From positions 12,108,001-12,172,000 of the forward strand of contig BSBN01001225.1 of assembly GCA_027924645.1 (NCBI GenBank): a stretch of DNA of 64,000 nt. Reading direction: 5' to 3'. Below, in pieces: positions 36,483 to 46,316 of this stretch (position 1 is the stretch's first letter; each line of letters opens with the position of its first letter). The notes below the pieces were generated by a model. That model was not told the DNA's origin and searched no databases. It worked only from the letters and a program-made list of their open reading frames with translations. The DNA is from Cunninghamia lanceolata. Taxonomy: Eukaryota > Streptophyta > Pinopsida > Cupressales > Cupressaceae. Made by a program: the position numbers and the translations under genes.

Positions 36483-37560
36483 AGTAAATATCAGCATCGG
36501 ATACTTAGTGAAGATAAGTTTTTTTAGATGGTTGCCATCTGGCAACTTGTGCCATTTTGTAAGGTTGACATAGTCAAAGGAAATCTTGACCATAGATATT
36601 CATAGACAAATCAAGATCATTGATCTTCTTGTAACGGATTCCTCACCTTGTTCTATAAAAGGTGCTGGAATGCCTCTTTTCTAATATTTGAAACTTAATT
36701 GAAATCTGTCTGCTGAAGTATTCAGGGCTCATTTCAAAGCTTCTTGTATACATCTATATCTTTGCATACTTAATGAATGAGAAGACTTGTTTGATTACAA
36801 TTCATAGTAAATCTTGAGTAATCAATGTGTGAATTCTGGATATATGTGGTGATTTGCTGCGTCCCTTGGAGTGCATGTCTACTTGCATATGTTGCTTTCA
36901 TACAAATTCCTTTAAAGTTAGCATCAACTGTATCTAGCTGTGGAATTCCCTGGTGAACATATGGTTTGGTTTTCTTCTCTTCATGACTGTATCTAATGTA
37001 CATGTGGTTAAATAGCTAAAGTTTCAACATTAATTTGAAGCATTTCTTTCAATTTCTTTTAAATTTCAGAGCATTTCACCATCATAATTGCAAATAATTG
37101 ATAATCTCAAGAAAATAATGTAAATATGTGGACATCTCATAGATAATTGAAAATATTTAGCATATTTGAAGCTAAAGCATGTATAATTGAAAATATCATG
37201 CAAATATTTGAGTACAACTGCATCATTTGATCAAACAACTGTATAAAATGACCTCTCTATGAAGAATCTTTGCAGGAATAATGTCATGATGATGAACTTT
37301 ACGTAAGGCCCCAAAATGGAAATAGCAACACACATCAACCTTTGAGTAACGTCAGAAGATTAAGACCTAATCATCGGAGACTTGGGATCATGAATTCTCT
37401 GAATTCATCGTATCTTTCAAGATGAATAAAGGTTAATGTGTACTTTTATTCTATGCTTGTTTATGACTAACATCATGACCAACACTAGGGTTGTAGTCAA
37501 AATATTGTTTCAAATTTTACTACCTTGTTTAAACACTCATTAGGTCTGATTTCTAATTGT
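36483..37560 (+). other. Region between block E frame and element D leader repeats
   Basis: No coding frame seen. TATAAAAGG at about 36653-36661 is a good TATA word. The right end of block E must lie in this stretch, but I see no LTR copy or target duplication that fixes it. Confidence 0.35.
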
Positions 37561-37579
37561 AGTGTTGCATCATAGTGGC

Positions 37580-38130
37580 CTTCTTGTGAAATTTCATGTC
37601 TAGGGTTTGAAAACTTGCATTTTTTTCACTAGATTTGGCCTTATCGTCTTGTTGGACTTGCACTCCAAGCGTGTTGTGAGGGATTTTATTGCACTAATTG
37701 GATGTTATTAGCATTATTATCTTCTTCCCCTTCTCAATTTCCTTACAACACCCTTTTCTTTTGGGCTTTTGCATTGAAATTTTAGGACAATTTGCATATT
37801 TTTGATATCTTTGCACTAGGGTTTGATCTAGAGTGGCATTATAGGCATGTTGTAACAAATTTTTTGGAATTAGGTGGCTGTTATTACTGTTATAATTTGT
37901 TTTCCATCGTCATTTTACTTACAACACCCATTTCCCTACTCTTTTACATTGAGATTTGGTGAAAAATCATTTATTTTGGCCTATCTTCACTAGGTTTTGG
38001 CTTATTGACTAGATCTAGAGTTGTTTCAAAAGCATGTTGTGAAAGGTATTTTTGCATTAGAGGACTATTATTAGGCATATAATTTTCTTTTCCTCTTGAA
38101 AATATTCACAACACCTTTGCTTTCATTCAT
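37580..38130 (+). repeat. Three degenerate tandem repeats, about 180 bp, element D leader
   Basis: Units carry TTGCAT..CACTAG.TTTGG, an AGAGTTG/GTGGCAT part, GCATGTTGTGA, a TTATTA part and ACAACACCC. The ACAACACC word recurs at 37745, 37921 and 38108 (spacing 176 and 187). Confidence 0.65.
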
Positions 38131-38247
38131 TTGCATTGGAAAAAGTTGAACAATCAAGCATTTTAGCTCATTTTCACATATAGTTTTGGACTTGTTCCTC
38201 ACATAACTTTTGCAAAAAAAATTTAAAATCTGATTTTACATCTCATT

Positions 38248-40340
38248 ATGGCATCTCATGTTATTCATCTCTAAAATCTTTGCATGAGTATATCCTAGAT
38301 TTTGAACATTTCTCTAATTTCACTAATGAGAATCCTCATGTTCTAGAGCACATAGCTTCTATAAGTAGTATTGATGCTTCTATATGTTCTACATATCAGC
38401 TGCAATTACTTTGTTATACGCATGATTTTACTAGCTTCACTTTACTCATAGGAGCATATCCTTTGGTATTAGAAGATTTAACTAAATTCATCTCTAGGGA
38501 TACTCATGTGAAAGATGAGAGTGAAAATTCTTTTTCAGCTAACATTTTTAAAGCAATAGCTAAAGAATATGACGATGATGATTCCATAAGTTATCCTACT
38601 TCTCCTATAGTTGAATATCCAAACACCTTAGATGAGAAGACTATGGATAGCTCTATTACTGATACAACACCTAACCTCTTAAATGCTTTTGGGATAGATG
38701 TTGGTTATACTCAAGAAGAAAATAATGTTAATTCAATCTTCAATAATAGACTTTGTAACAATATCCCTAAGATGATTGTGCGAGGGGCATCTAGTGCACC
38801 TTCTTGTTTGAAACCAGTGATTATGGTTCAAGGTGCTCAACAACCACATAGACACCCTGATTACATCTATAACTATACAACACAAATGTCCCAACCAAGT
38901 CAAGGTGTTCAAAATGTTTTTCAACAACCACACCACCAGGTGATTGCTCACACATATAACACCCGTAATAACAAGCAAAGTAAGGAATAACTGAATGTGC
39001 CAGTCTCTCTTCCATGTTCTCAACCTACACTCCCCCCGCCACCTCATCTTACTCATAAAAGTAGTCAATAATATGATCTTGTCGACCAGCTTCGCGCTAC
39101 TCCAGCTAAGATCTCTCTTTGAGATTTAATACAAACATCACCTACATACCATGGAATGTTCCAAGAAGCTTTACAAAAGGTGATTGTACCCCCTACTGCT
39201 AAGTTGACTGATGTAGCAGCCGTGTTAGATAGTATAAATGTGACAAAAACATATATTCTCTTTCAACCACATGAATTACTGTTAATTGAAGTTCAAAATC
39301 AATATGACCTGCTTATAATATATGTCACAATAAATAAAAAATTGGTAAAATGAGTTATGATTGATATTGGATTGGCTCTTAATGTTTGTGGCATAGACTT
39401 ACTACATAGAACAAAGGCTGACACATCTTTAATCAAACTAGAAAGGATTAGCATTCCTGGCTTTGAAAATGTTGGAAGACAATCAATAGGTACCATAACT
39501 TTACCCGTATAGGTTGGACCTGTGACATTAAATACACTCTTTCATGTTATGCCAGGTTTGCTTTCATATAATATGATCCTCGGTAGACCATGGATTCATG
39601 CCATGGGGGTAGTCCCGCCTTTCATCAATAAATAAAGTTTATTTATCAAGACAAGATCCACACCGTCAAAGTCGATCCTGACCCAAATAACTGTTCATGT
39701 ATTGAAAAGAAAAAAACAAGTTAACAATCATTCAAATTTAAACAGCTTATGAGTGGATTCTTCAAGACCCCTTGATAATGTTGTGCAAAACTCTCAACCA
39801 TAAAATGCACTTGTTGGTGACAATTGAGGTTCATTAGATTTTAATCCTTGCAATATAGGGGAATATAAACTTAATAACCCTGACACATCAAAAGTCGCAT
39901 CGATATCATCCAAGTAATTTTTTGAAACACCTAAGAAAACCAAAGCCTCCTTGACAGAAAATAAAGATAGCACTCTTACTTATACTATAGATTATGATAC
40001 CTATGAGGCTTCACCATCTTCTAAGGAACTGACATCCCTCTATGGTCAAGGATTTAAAATTCTTTATAACAATTATGACTACATAGGTAACGGATGTGGT
40101 ATAAATCAACAAGGGATTTGAGTACCTATAGAATTTGCTTCAAGACATTATTCAAGTGGCATTAGATACAATCCTTTTAAAGAAAAGAAAGCCTCTCGTC
40201 ATCCTAAACTTAATGTCAATGCAATATCAACAAGATCAAATCAATATGTGAGATATCGTGAGCCGATAAGCCAAAATTGTTGTAGTGAATATTATAGTAG
40301 CTCTCAAGGGTGGCCTCTTCCTAGATATGTATGTTCTTAA
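38248..40340 (+). pseudogene. Element D Gag C-terminus, aspartic protease and G-patch-like remnant
   Basis: An open stretch 38280-38990 (236 codons, no good ATG) encodes a Ser/Asp/Gln-rich part. At 39078-39230 it reads PAKISL then DLIQTSP and FQEALQKVIVP, matching the pre-protease segment of B and C. Protease follows: VMIDIGLALNVCGIDLL (active Asp) near 39357 and MILGRPWIHAMG near 39570. TGA at 39351-39353 lies three codons before the active-site stretch. Past 39600 the frame breaks many times. At 40060-40130 a G-patch-like YIGNGCGINQQGI is followed by VPIEF after a TGA, ending at TAA 40338-40340. The capsid-like Gag domain is missing. Confidence 0.65.
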
Positions 40341-41294
40341 CATTAGGTTCTATTAGGTAAGTATTTCTAACCCTTTATCTCCGTGTTGTGCCTCCCCCAT
40401 GTGCTATGTGTTGTTAGGCCTCCTAGGATGACCCTTGATTCTCTTGTAAGGACAAGGATACTAGGAGACCTCTTCTGTCGTGACCTTCTTCTATCTATAT
40501 CATCATTCTTCTATATTGCCCCTCCTCTGTTTTCATTGTTGTGTGTTGTGTCTTACGGACATAGTGTTGCGGTTGGTGACTTGGGGGCACCCTCCTACAT
40601 GATTGTCCCTAAGGCACTTGTTCTCCTCTCTGATTTATTGTTTACCTTCCTCTAGTGGTTCCACCTAGCTAGCGGATGACAAAAAATATATTATACTGAT
40701 GTGGACCTAGTGTCCCTTTTGTGAGTAATCAAAAAATGGACCTAGTCCATACATGATTGTTACATATTATCTGACGCTTGGCTAGTGGAATCACTCTGTG
40801 ATTTCTCTATCTTGATGATTGATGTTGATGTTATCTTATCTTTCTAACAACACTTTAACAATATTCCTCATCTGTGCACTTTATCTATCATGGATATTGC
40901 CTTTCTTGGCTCTTTCATGTAGTTGATCATATGCATTGTTGTATATCATGATTATTTGGACACTAACACTTTTCTTGCAAAGATGTGTTTGTGGGAACAT
41001 TCGGTGATCATAAAGTACATGTCACCTCCGAGGGGCATGGGCCTTGTGAGAGCTTGTGTTCCCTTGTGTGTTTTATTCTTACCTTAACGTGCTTGATATC
41101 ACTATGTGATATCAATCACCTTAAGGTGGGGGCATATATAAGGTAAGTTGTCTACTTTAGATGATAGTAAAGCATGTTTGAACAATCTAAAAATCAATCA
41201 CAATCATTCAAGCCCTCTATATAGGTGGGATATCGAGCATATCCTTTTATCTTAAGCCTTCATCGCAAGGCAAGAATGGTGTATTTCTCAAAGA
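40341..41294 (+). other. Element D 3' non-coding region, part before element C
   Basis: About 1 kb with no recognisable domain. Two neighbouring inverted repeats lie at 41093-41115 (10-bp arms) and 41117-41128 (CACCTTAAGGTG), followed by GGGGGCATATATAAGG. Confidence 0.5.
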
Positions 41295-41299
41295 GATTG
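41295..41299. repeat. Target-site duplication of element C, left
   Basis: GATTG directly before the LTR TGTGATAGG. It matches 49852-49856. Confidence 0.9.
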
Positions 41300-42084
41300 T
41301 GTGATAGGTGAAAGTCAGGTGTGGAAGATCAGACATAGTCATGAAACCCTAACCCTACCATCATCAAGGAATCTAACCTAAATGAAATCAAAGGATAATG
41401 CAATTCAAGCATAACATCACCTAGACCGTGCGATTCCTTGTTTGAGAGAGAGATGTGGACTGCTTCTTCAATGATAAGCAATTACAAAGCTGAAAGCTGC
41501 CATTGATGGATGATAAAAGCTCGAATGCTCGAATGCTCAAGATGATAATGGAGGTGCTATATGATTGCTGGATTACTAGATTGCTGGATTGCTGGATTGC
41601 TGCTATGTTTCATATGAAGTGAGAGGCTGTTTATATAGGACTCAACCAAGATCAATCAACGGTGGAGATTCAGAGGTTATGTGAATGGCTAAGATTGAAA
41701 GTTACTAAATTTAGGTCCAATTAGTTGTGCATGTGAAGGATATGAATGAAAGTTGTCTTACAACACATGATGAATGGGAAATGGACAAGTGTTGAAATGT
41801 GATAAATGATAAAAGCTTAATTCAAATAAAGTATTTGAATTAGTTGGGATATGAGTTGGAAATTAATTAAATAAATAAAATTTATTTAATTAATAGGATA
41901 AATGCCTAAAATGGGATAAGACATGATGTGGAATTAATTAAATAAATACAATTTATTTAATTAATTGGCTAAGTGAATGAGAATGGGATTTTAATTAAAT
42001 AAATAAAATTTATTTAATTAATTGGATAATGGATTAGTGATTTAGCAAGGTGTCGCTAGACATGGACAAATTTGGGTGTCTACA
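41300..42084 (-). repeat. Element C 3' LTR
   Basis: 785 bases, TGTAGACACCC..CACA on the minus strand. A TATA box (TATATAAA, minus) is at 41630-41637. Three near-perfect palindromes of AATTAAATAAATNNNATTTATTTAATT type lie at about 41859-41893, 41934-41964 and 41990-42025. Confidence 0.93.
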
Positions 42085-42910
42085 TTTTGCCCCTCTTTGA
42101 TACAATGTTCGATAGAACGTTGTGTCAAAGAAGTTGTGAGATGCGTTCGATAAACAAGTTATGCCCCAGTGTAACTGGCAGGTGATGCCCCCTCGAGAGG
42201 TAAGCCAGGCAAACCAGGAAGGGCTGGGTTGGCTCTCGATAGAAGAAAAGGCGGAAAAGAGGGCAAACGCGAAGGAAAGGGGGGTATGATGGAAAGTGGT
42301 AGGTTTAGGATGCATGAAAGGATTACCAACATCTTTGCCTTGTTTACCTTGGGGTGTGTATCCAAGGCCATATGAGCATGGAGGGATTTTGACATGGTTT
42401 GGCTCCAAAATACCTTGTTCATAAAGGCCTAGACCTTTGCCTTGGTAGTTCATGTTTTGGAGTATGCGATGGACAATGGGACTAGGTGTGCTGTGAACAT
42501 TAAACTTGAGCTCATTATTGGATGAAGAAGGTGAAGTGGATAAAGGTCGTTGTTGTCCTAAGGAAGAACATTCATGGACAAAGGTGGTAAAACCAATAGG
42601 ACATGATGGTGGACTTGAAGTGGAATCGATGGTCAATGTGAAAGGAGGATCATTAGGGTCTTTCTTATGTTCATGTTGATCCAAGTTATTGGTATGATCT
42701 TTTATGCTTACTTGGGGGACAAGTGTCTCATCATGACAAGTTGATGTTTGCTCATTACGGATAGGGCTAGATGGTAGATGACTAGGAGCAATGTGGATAT
42801 CTTGGTCATGGATAGATATAGGATTATGGATAGGATCAAGGTGCTCATGGATAGCTTCTTCATAGGTATCATCTTGATCATAAAGAAGGTAAATGTTATG
42901 GATGGGTCTA
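42034..42910 (-). CDS. Element C G-patch-like C-terminal region
   Basis: This frame continues the polyprotein after a frameshift near 42900-42930. Before 42684 it reads PIHNIYLLYDQDD and similar acidic sequence. From 42684 it encodes 216 residues with ILQNMNYQGKGLGLYEQGILEPN (near 42460) and YGLGYTPQGKQGKD, a glycine pattern like that in elements B and D. The open stretch then runs through the polypurine tract into the LTR, so the last 15 or so codons are chance. In this young element the frameshift may be either real damage or a programmed shift. Function is not known; RNA binding is inferred from the G-patch resemblance. Confidence 0.55.
42085..42098 (-). other. Element C polypurine tract
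   Basis: AAAGAGGGGCAAAA on the minus strand, directly before TGTAGACACCC. Identical to element B. Confidence 0.88.
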
Positions 42911-43337
42911 TATAGGAGGATGACGGATATGCCTCAGTGTTGAGAGGGATACGGTTTGGACTCTGATATTTAGCTTGAAAGGCACGGCAAAACTCAAATG
43001 GATTGGGATCAGCTTGAATGGTAACTTCAACACCCTTATGTGGAAATTTAAGGCATTGGTGATATGTAGATGGAACTGCTTTAAGGGTATGGATCCAAGG
43101 GCGACCGAGAATGATGTTGTAAGGCAGATCAATATCAAGGACTTGACAGTGAGTTTCTGTAATGACCGGACCAACTTGAATAGGCAATAAGATGATCCCT
43201 TCAGTATCTCTTTCAGCGTCATCATATGCTCTGATGGTAATAACCTTGGAGGTGTCTACATTTTTCTCAGAATATCCCAATTGTTTGATAAGTTTCAAAG
43301 AACATATATTTAGACCATCTCCCCCATCTATCAAGAC
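42905..43337 (-). pseudogene. Element C aspartic protease
   Basis: In frame with gag and separated from it only by TGA 43338-43340. The active-site segment VLIDGGDGLNICSLKL comes directly after the stop, so the Asp is present but the first strand of the domain (ALHIEVFVNQRRIK) lies before the stop. Downstream is YNIILGRPWIHTLKAVPST, the usual second hallmark. It would process Gag. Either read-through of TGA or a single CGA-to-TGA change explains the layout. The true frame is lost near 42900-42930. Confidence 0.75.
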
Positions 43338-46316
43338 TCATTTAATACGGCGTTGGTTAACAAATACTTCAATATGGAGCGCCTCATTGTGTGACGGATG
43401 AATTGAGGGTTGAAGATCTTTGTCGGAAAAGGTTAAATGACAAGGGGCTGCAATGCTAGCGACCATGGATTGAAATTGTGTGATATTAATATTATTAGGC
43501 ACCGAAGACTCTTGTAAGGCCTTATCAAGGATAGGTTTATGTGCGGGTGATATGCGGAGAAGCTCGAGGATAGATATGTGTGCGGGTGTTTTACCAAGGT
43601 GATCCAAGAGGTTATAGTCAGAGAGAGGTCGAGGAGGATGAGGAGGTGCTCCTTGAATGGTAACTCGACCTCTTCGCGTGGTTACAGCACAATCAGGTGC
43701 TCCTTGGACGGTAATGGTAGAAATGCAAGCATGGTCAATGCAGCCAATGGTAGATGATGCATAGCTATAGGGAATAGCATTTCCAGCTTGAAGATTATTT
43801 GTCTGATCATGAGATGGAAGTGGATTCTTGAAAGTCTCTAGATCATAGTTTGATGTGGATTGTTGAGCAGGTTGAGGTGTTGAAGGTGTGACGTTGATTA
43901 GACCTTGATCAATGCAGTCTTGGATAACATGTTTTAAGTGCATACAACCATTTGTTTTGTGTCCTTTAACTCGATGGTAATCACAATACTCATTCTCTTT
44001 GTACCAAGGAGCTCGAAAGAGTGGTTCGCCATTTGGTGGTGCATCGGGTAGAATAACGTCTCCGGCTTGAAGCAGCTTTCGAAGAATAACTTCCATGGGT
44101 TCCACTAATGGTGTAAATTGCCGGCGTGGATTAGAAGTTTGGCGTTGGTTTCTTCGTTGTGGAAAAGGCTGTCTTGGTGGAGAGGCTGCTTGAATGTTGA
44201 TGGGAGCTCTCATAGTTTGGATATTCTTTGTATCAACAATACCGTCATTGACAACATTCTTGTTCTTGTTCCAAAAGTGAGACTTATCATTGGAATTTTG
44301 GGGAGAATCTTTGTTATCACGAAAGATCTTGATAGTTCCTTTGGCAATTAAGTCTCGTTCAATAATAACTCCTTTGGAAACTAGTTCGTCAAAGGTGCTA
44401 GCACTCTGCAATTGTAGTTGGAATGACAATTCAGGATGAAGATTTTGAACAAAGATGTCAAGCTGTTGTTTCTCAGGAATTTCCCATGATAATTTGCTAG
44501 CCATATTACGCCATCGTTGGGTAAATGAGGAAAAGGTTTCACCATTGCATTGTTTGTTGTTGACAAGGTCATTCATGTTTACCTCATGTTCAATGTTGAA
44601 GGCAAAATGTGATCGAAACTTGTTTGCCAATTCTAAAAAAGTCTTAATTCCTGGAGGTAAATGGGAAAACCATTCGAGAGCTTGTCCTGCTAAGCTTCGA
44701 GGAAATAGTCTCAAGAGATATGTATCATCATAGGCAACATCAAGACATGCCACGAAAAAGGCTCGAAGATGGTCGTCCGGATTTCCTTTCCCTTTGTACT
44801 TATCAAATTGTGGGATTTCAAAGTGTGGTGGAAAAGGTATCATATTAAGAGACTTATCAAATGGATAGGCGCATATGTTTTCGAGAGAGAAAGTTTTCTT
44901 GCCTTGTCCTACCCTTTCATCGATCATCTGTTGGATATCAGCTGAGGATAACTGCTGTTGTTGCGAAGGGGGTGGAGTGTGATATGAGATATATTGTGGT
45001 TGCGGTTGTGGTATATGTGGAGTTGTGACTGTTTGTTGTGGTTGTGGGATGTACGAAGCTGTGACTGTTTGTTGGGGTTGTGTGCCCACAATGTATGTCA
45101 AAGGAGTGGTATGTGACATGTATGTGTTGGAGGATTGCTGTCCTTGAGACACAAGTGGCAAGTGGGTGTGCATCACATGAGAAGCGGATGTTGGATTGAT
45201 AGTAGCAGATGGTTGGGAAGTTGGGATTGAATTCATGACATGGTAAGTGACGGAGGGATTGGTAGATACAACAGAAGGGTGAACATTGGGATTGGTATTT
45301 TGGACAATATGAGGATTGGTATATGTCATGTGTTGGGTGATATTAGAGAAGCCTTGGGTAGCATAAGAGGGATTGATGGTGTGTGAAGGATTGGAAGAAG
45401 AGGACAGCATGGATGTAAGTTGATCAACATAAGCGATCTTATTGTTTGGATTGGCTTGAGAAATGAGGGAATCACTCATGTCAATAAGACTAACGTTGGG
45501 ATTATAGGATAACATGGAGGAATTAGCAGTTGGTGTATGAGATTTGGTAGAGTGTAATGGTTGTGAAGCATGGACAACATGTGCTGTTGGAATGTTTTGA
45601 GAGGTATGCACACCATAAGACATGGGGATTGCTTGTGATGCTCGAAGTGTTTGTGCTTGCGTTACATGGACAGCTTGTGTTACTTGAGGCATGGAAACAG
45701 TCATGGTAGAAGGAGAGATATGTTGAGGGACATGAAAAGGTGGGATGTTGAGATTTTGTGACATGAGAGGAAGCACATTGGTGGGCACTATCAATGGTTC
45801 TAAAGTATGCTCTGATCGTGGTAACTCAAATGAAGCAACAATAGGCAATGAGGATGGTGTTTGCGAGGTAATAGAAGATGGTGTGACTATAGTAGATGGT
45901 CTATTCGCAACAACAGCAGTAGTGTTGGGATCGTGCTCTCTAATAGTGGATATATCAAAGTCTTTAGGTAGTTTAGCACCCATGCGAGCAAGTTGGAGAA
46001 AACAGCGATCAGGCTCAGATATCATGAGTTTCTCAACTTGGTCCCATAGATAGGTATCTTGGAATTCTGATGAGTCATCTTGAGATTGTTCTTCGAAAGT
46101 TTCCAAGGATGGTGGAGGTTGTATTTGTTGTGAAGATGATTCACCCCTAGTGTACCCTTGAGGTATAAACATATGAGAAGGCATACCATTTGTGAATTGA
46201 GTTGCGTCCTTAAGAGGTGTCGTGAATTGTTTCATCTCAGCTTGCAATTTGGCATCCATTTCAGCTTTCAATTTGGCTTCTATTTCAGCTCGATATTGAC
46301 TCCTAGTTTGAGGCAT
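43338..46316 (-). CDS. Element C Gag polyprotein, intact 992 codons
   Basis: ATG at 46316 opens MPQTRSQYRAEIEAKLKAEMD, a likely helical start. Residues about 100-470 are low-complexity Pro/Gln/Ser/Thr/His with repeated words such as PQPQQTVT. The capsid-like Gag domain is at about 470-650: FSLENICAYPFDKSL, FDKYKGKGNPDDHLRAFF, LFPRSLAGQALEWFSHLP and FSSFTQRWRNM. A CHHC knuckle CDYHRVKGHKTNGC is near residue 776. The C-terminal part has PAHISILELLRISP and KALQESSVPNNI before protease. It is far longer than most gypsy Gags because of the N-terminal low-complexity half. It is intact in a young insertion, so it may be expressible; Gag would assemble particles and package RNA. Confidence 0.9.
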   Translation of the reverse strand: MPQTRSQYRAEIEAKLKAEMDAKLQAEMKQFTTPLKDATQFTNGMPSHMFIPQGYTRGESSSQQIQPPPSLETFEEQSQDDSSEFQDTYLWDQVEKLMISEPDRCFLQLARMGAKLPKDFDISTIREHDPNTTAVVANRPSTIVTPSSITSQTPSSLPIVASFELPRSEHTLEPLIVPTNVLPLMSQNLNIPPFHVPQHISPSTMTVSMPQVTQAVHVTQAQTLRASQAIPMSYGVHTSQNIPTAHVVHASQPLHSTKSHTPTANSSMLSYNPNVSLIDMSDSLISQANPNNKIAYVDQLTSMLSSSSNPSHTINPSYATQGFSNITQHMTYTNPHIVQNTNPNVHPSVVSTNPSVTYHVMNSIPTSQPSATINPTSASHVMHTHLPLVSQGQQSSNTYMSHTTPLTYIVGTQPQQTVTASYIPQPQQTVTTPHIPQPQPQYISYHTPPPSQQQQLSSADIQQMIDERVGQGKKTFSLENICAYPFDKSLNMIPFPPHFEIPQFDKYKGKGNPDDHLRAFFVACLDVAYDDTYLLRLFPRSLAGQALEWFSHLPPGIKTFLELANKFRSHFAFNIEHEVNMNDLVNNKQCNGETFSSFTQRWRNMASKLSWEIPEKQQLDIFVQNLHPELSFQLQLQSASTFDELVSKGVIIERDLIAKGTIKIFRDNKDSPQNSNDKSHFWNKNKNVVNDGIVDTKNIQTMRAPINIQAASPPRQPFPQRRNQRQTSNPRRQFTPLVEPMEVILRKLLQAGDVILPDAPPNGEPLFRAPWYKENEYCDYHRVKGHKTNGCMHLKHVIQDCIDQGLINVTPSTPQPAQQSTSNYDLETFKNPLPSHDQTNNLQAGNAIPYSYASSTIGCIDHACISTITVQGAPDCAVTTRRGRVTIQGAPPHPPRPLSDYNLLDHLGKTPAHISILELLRISPAHKPILDKALQESSVPNNINITQFQSMVASIAAPCHLTFSDKDLQPSIHPSHNEALHIEVFVNQRRIK

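Noticed and set aside
42034..42084. C-terminal codons of the element C G-patch frame
   Set aside because: They run through the polypurine tract into the LTR, so they are chance read-through and not protein sequence.
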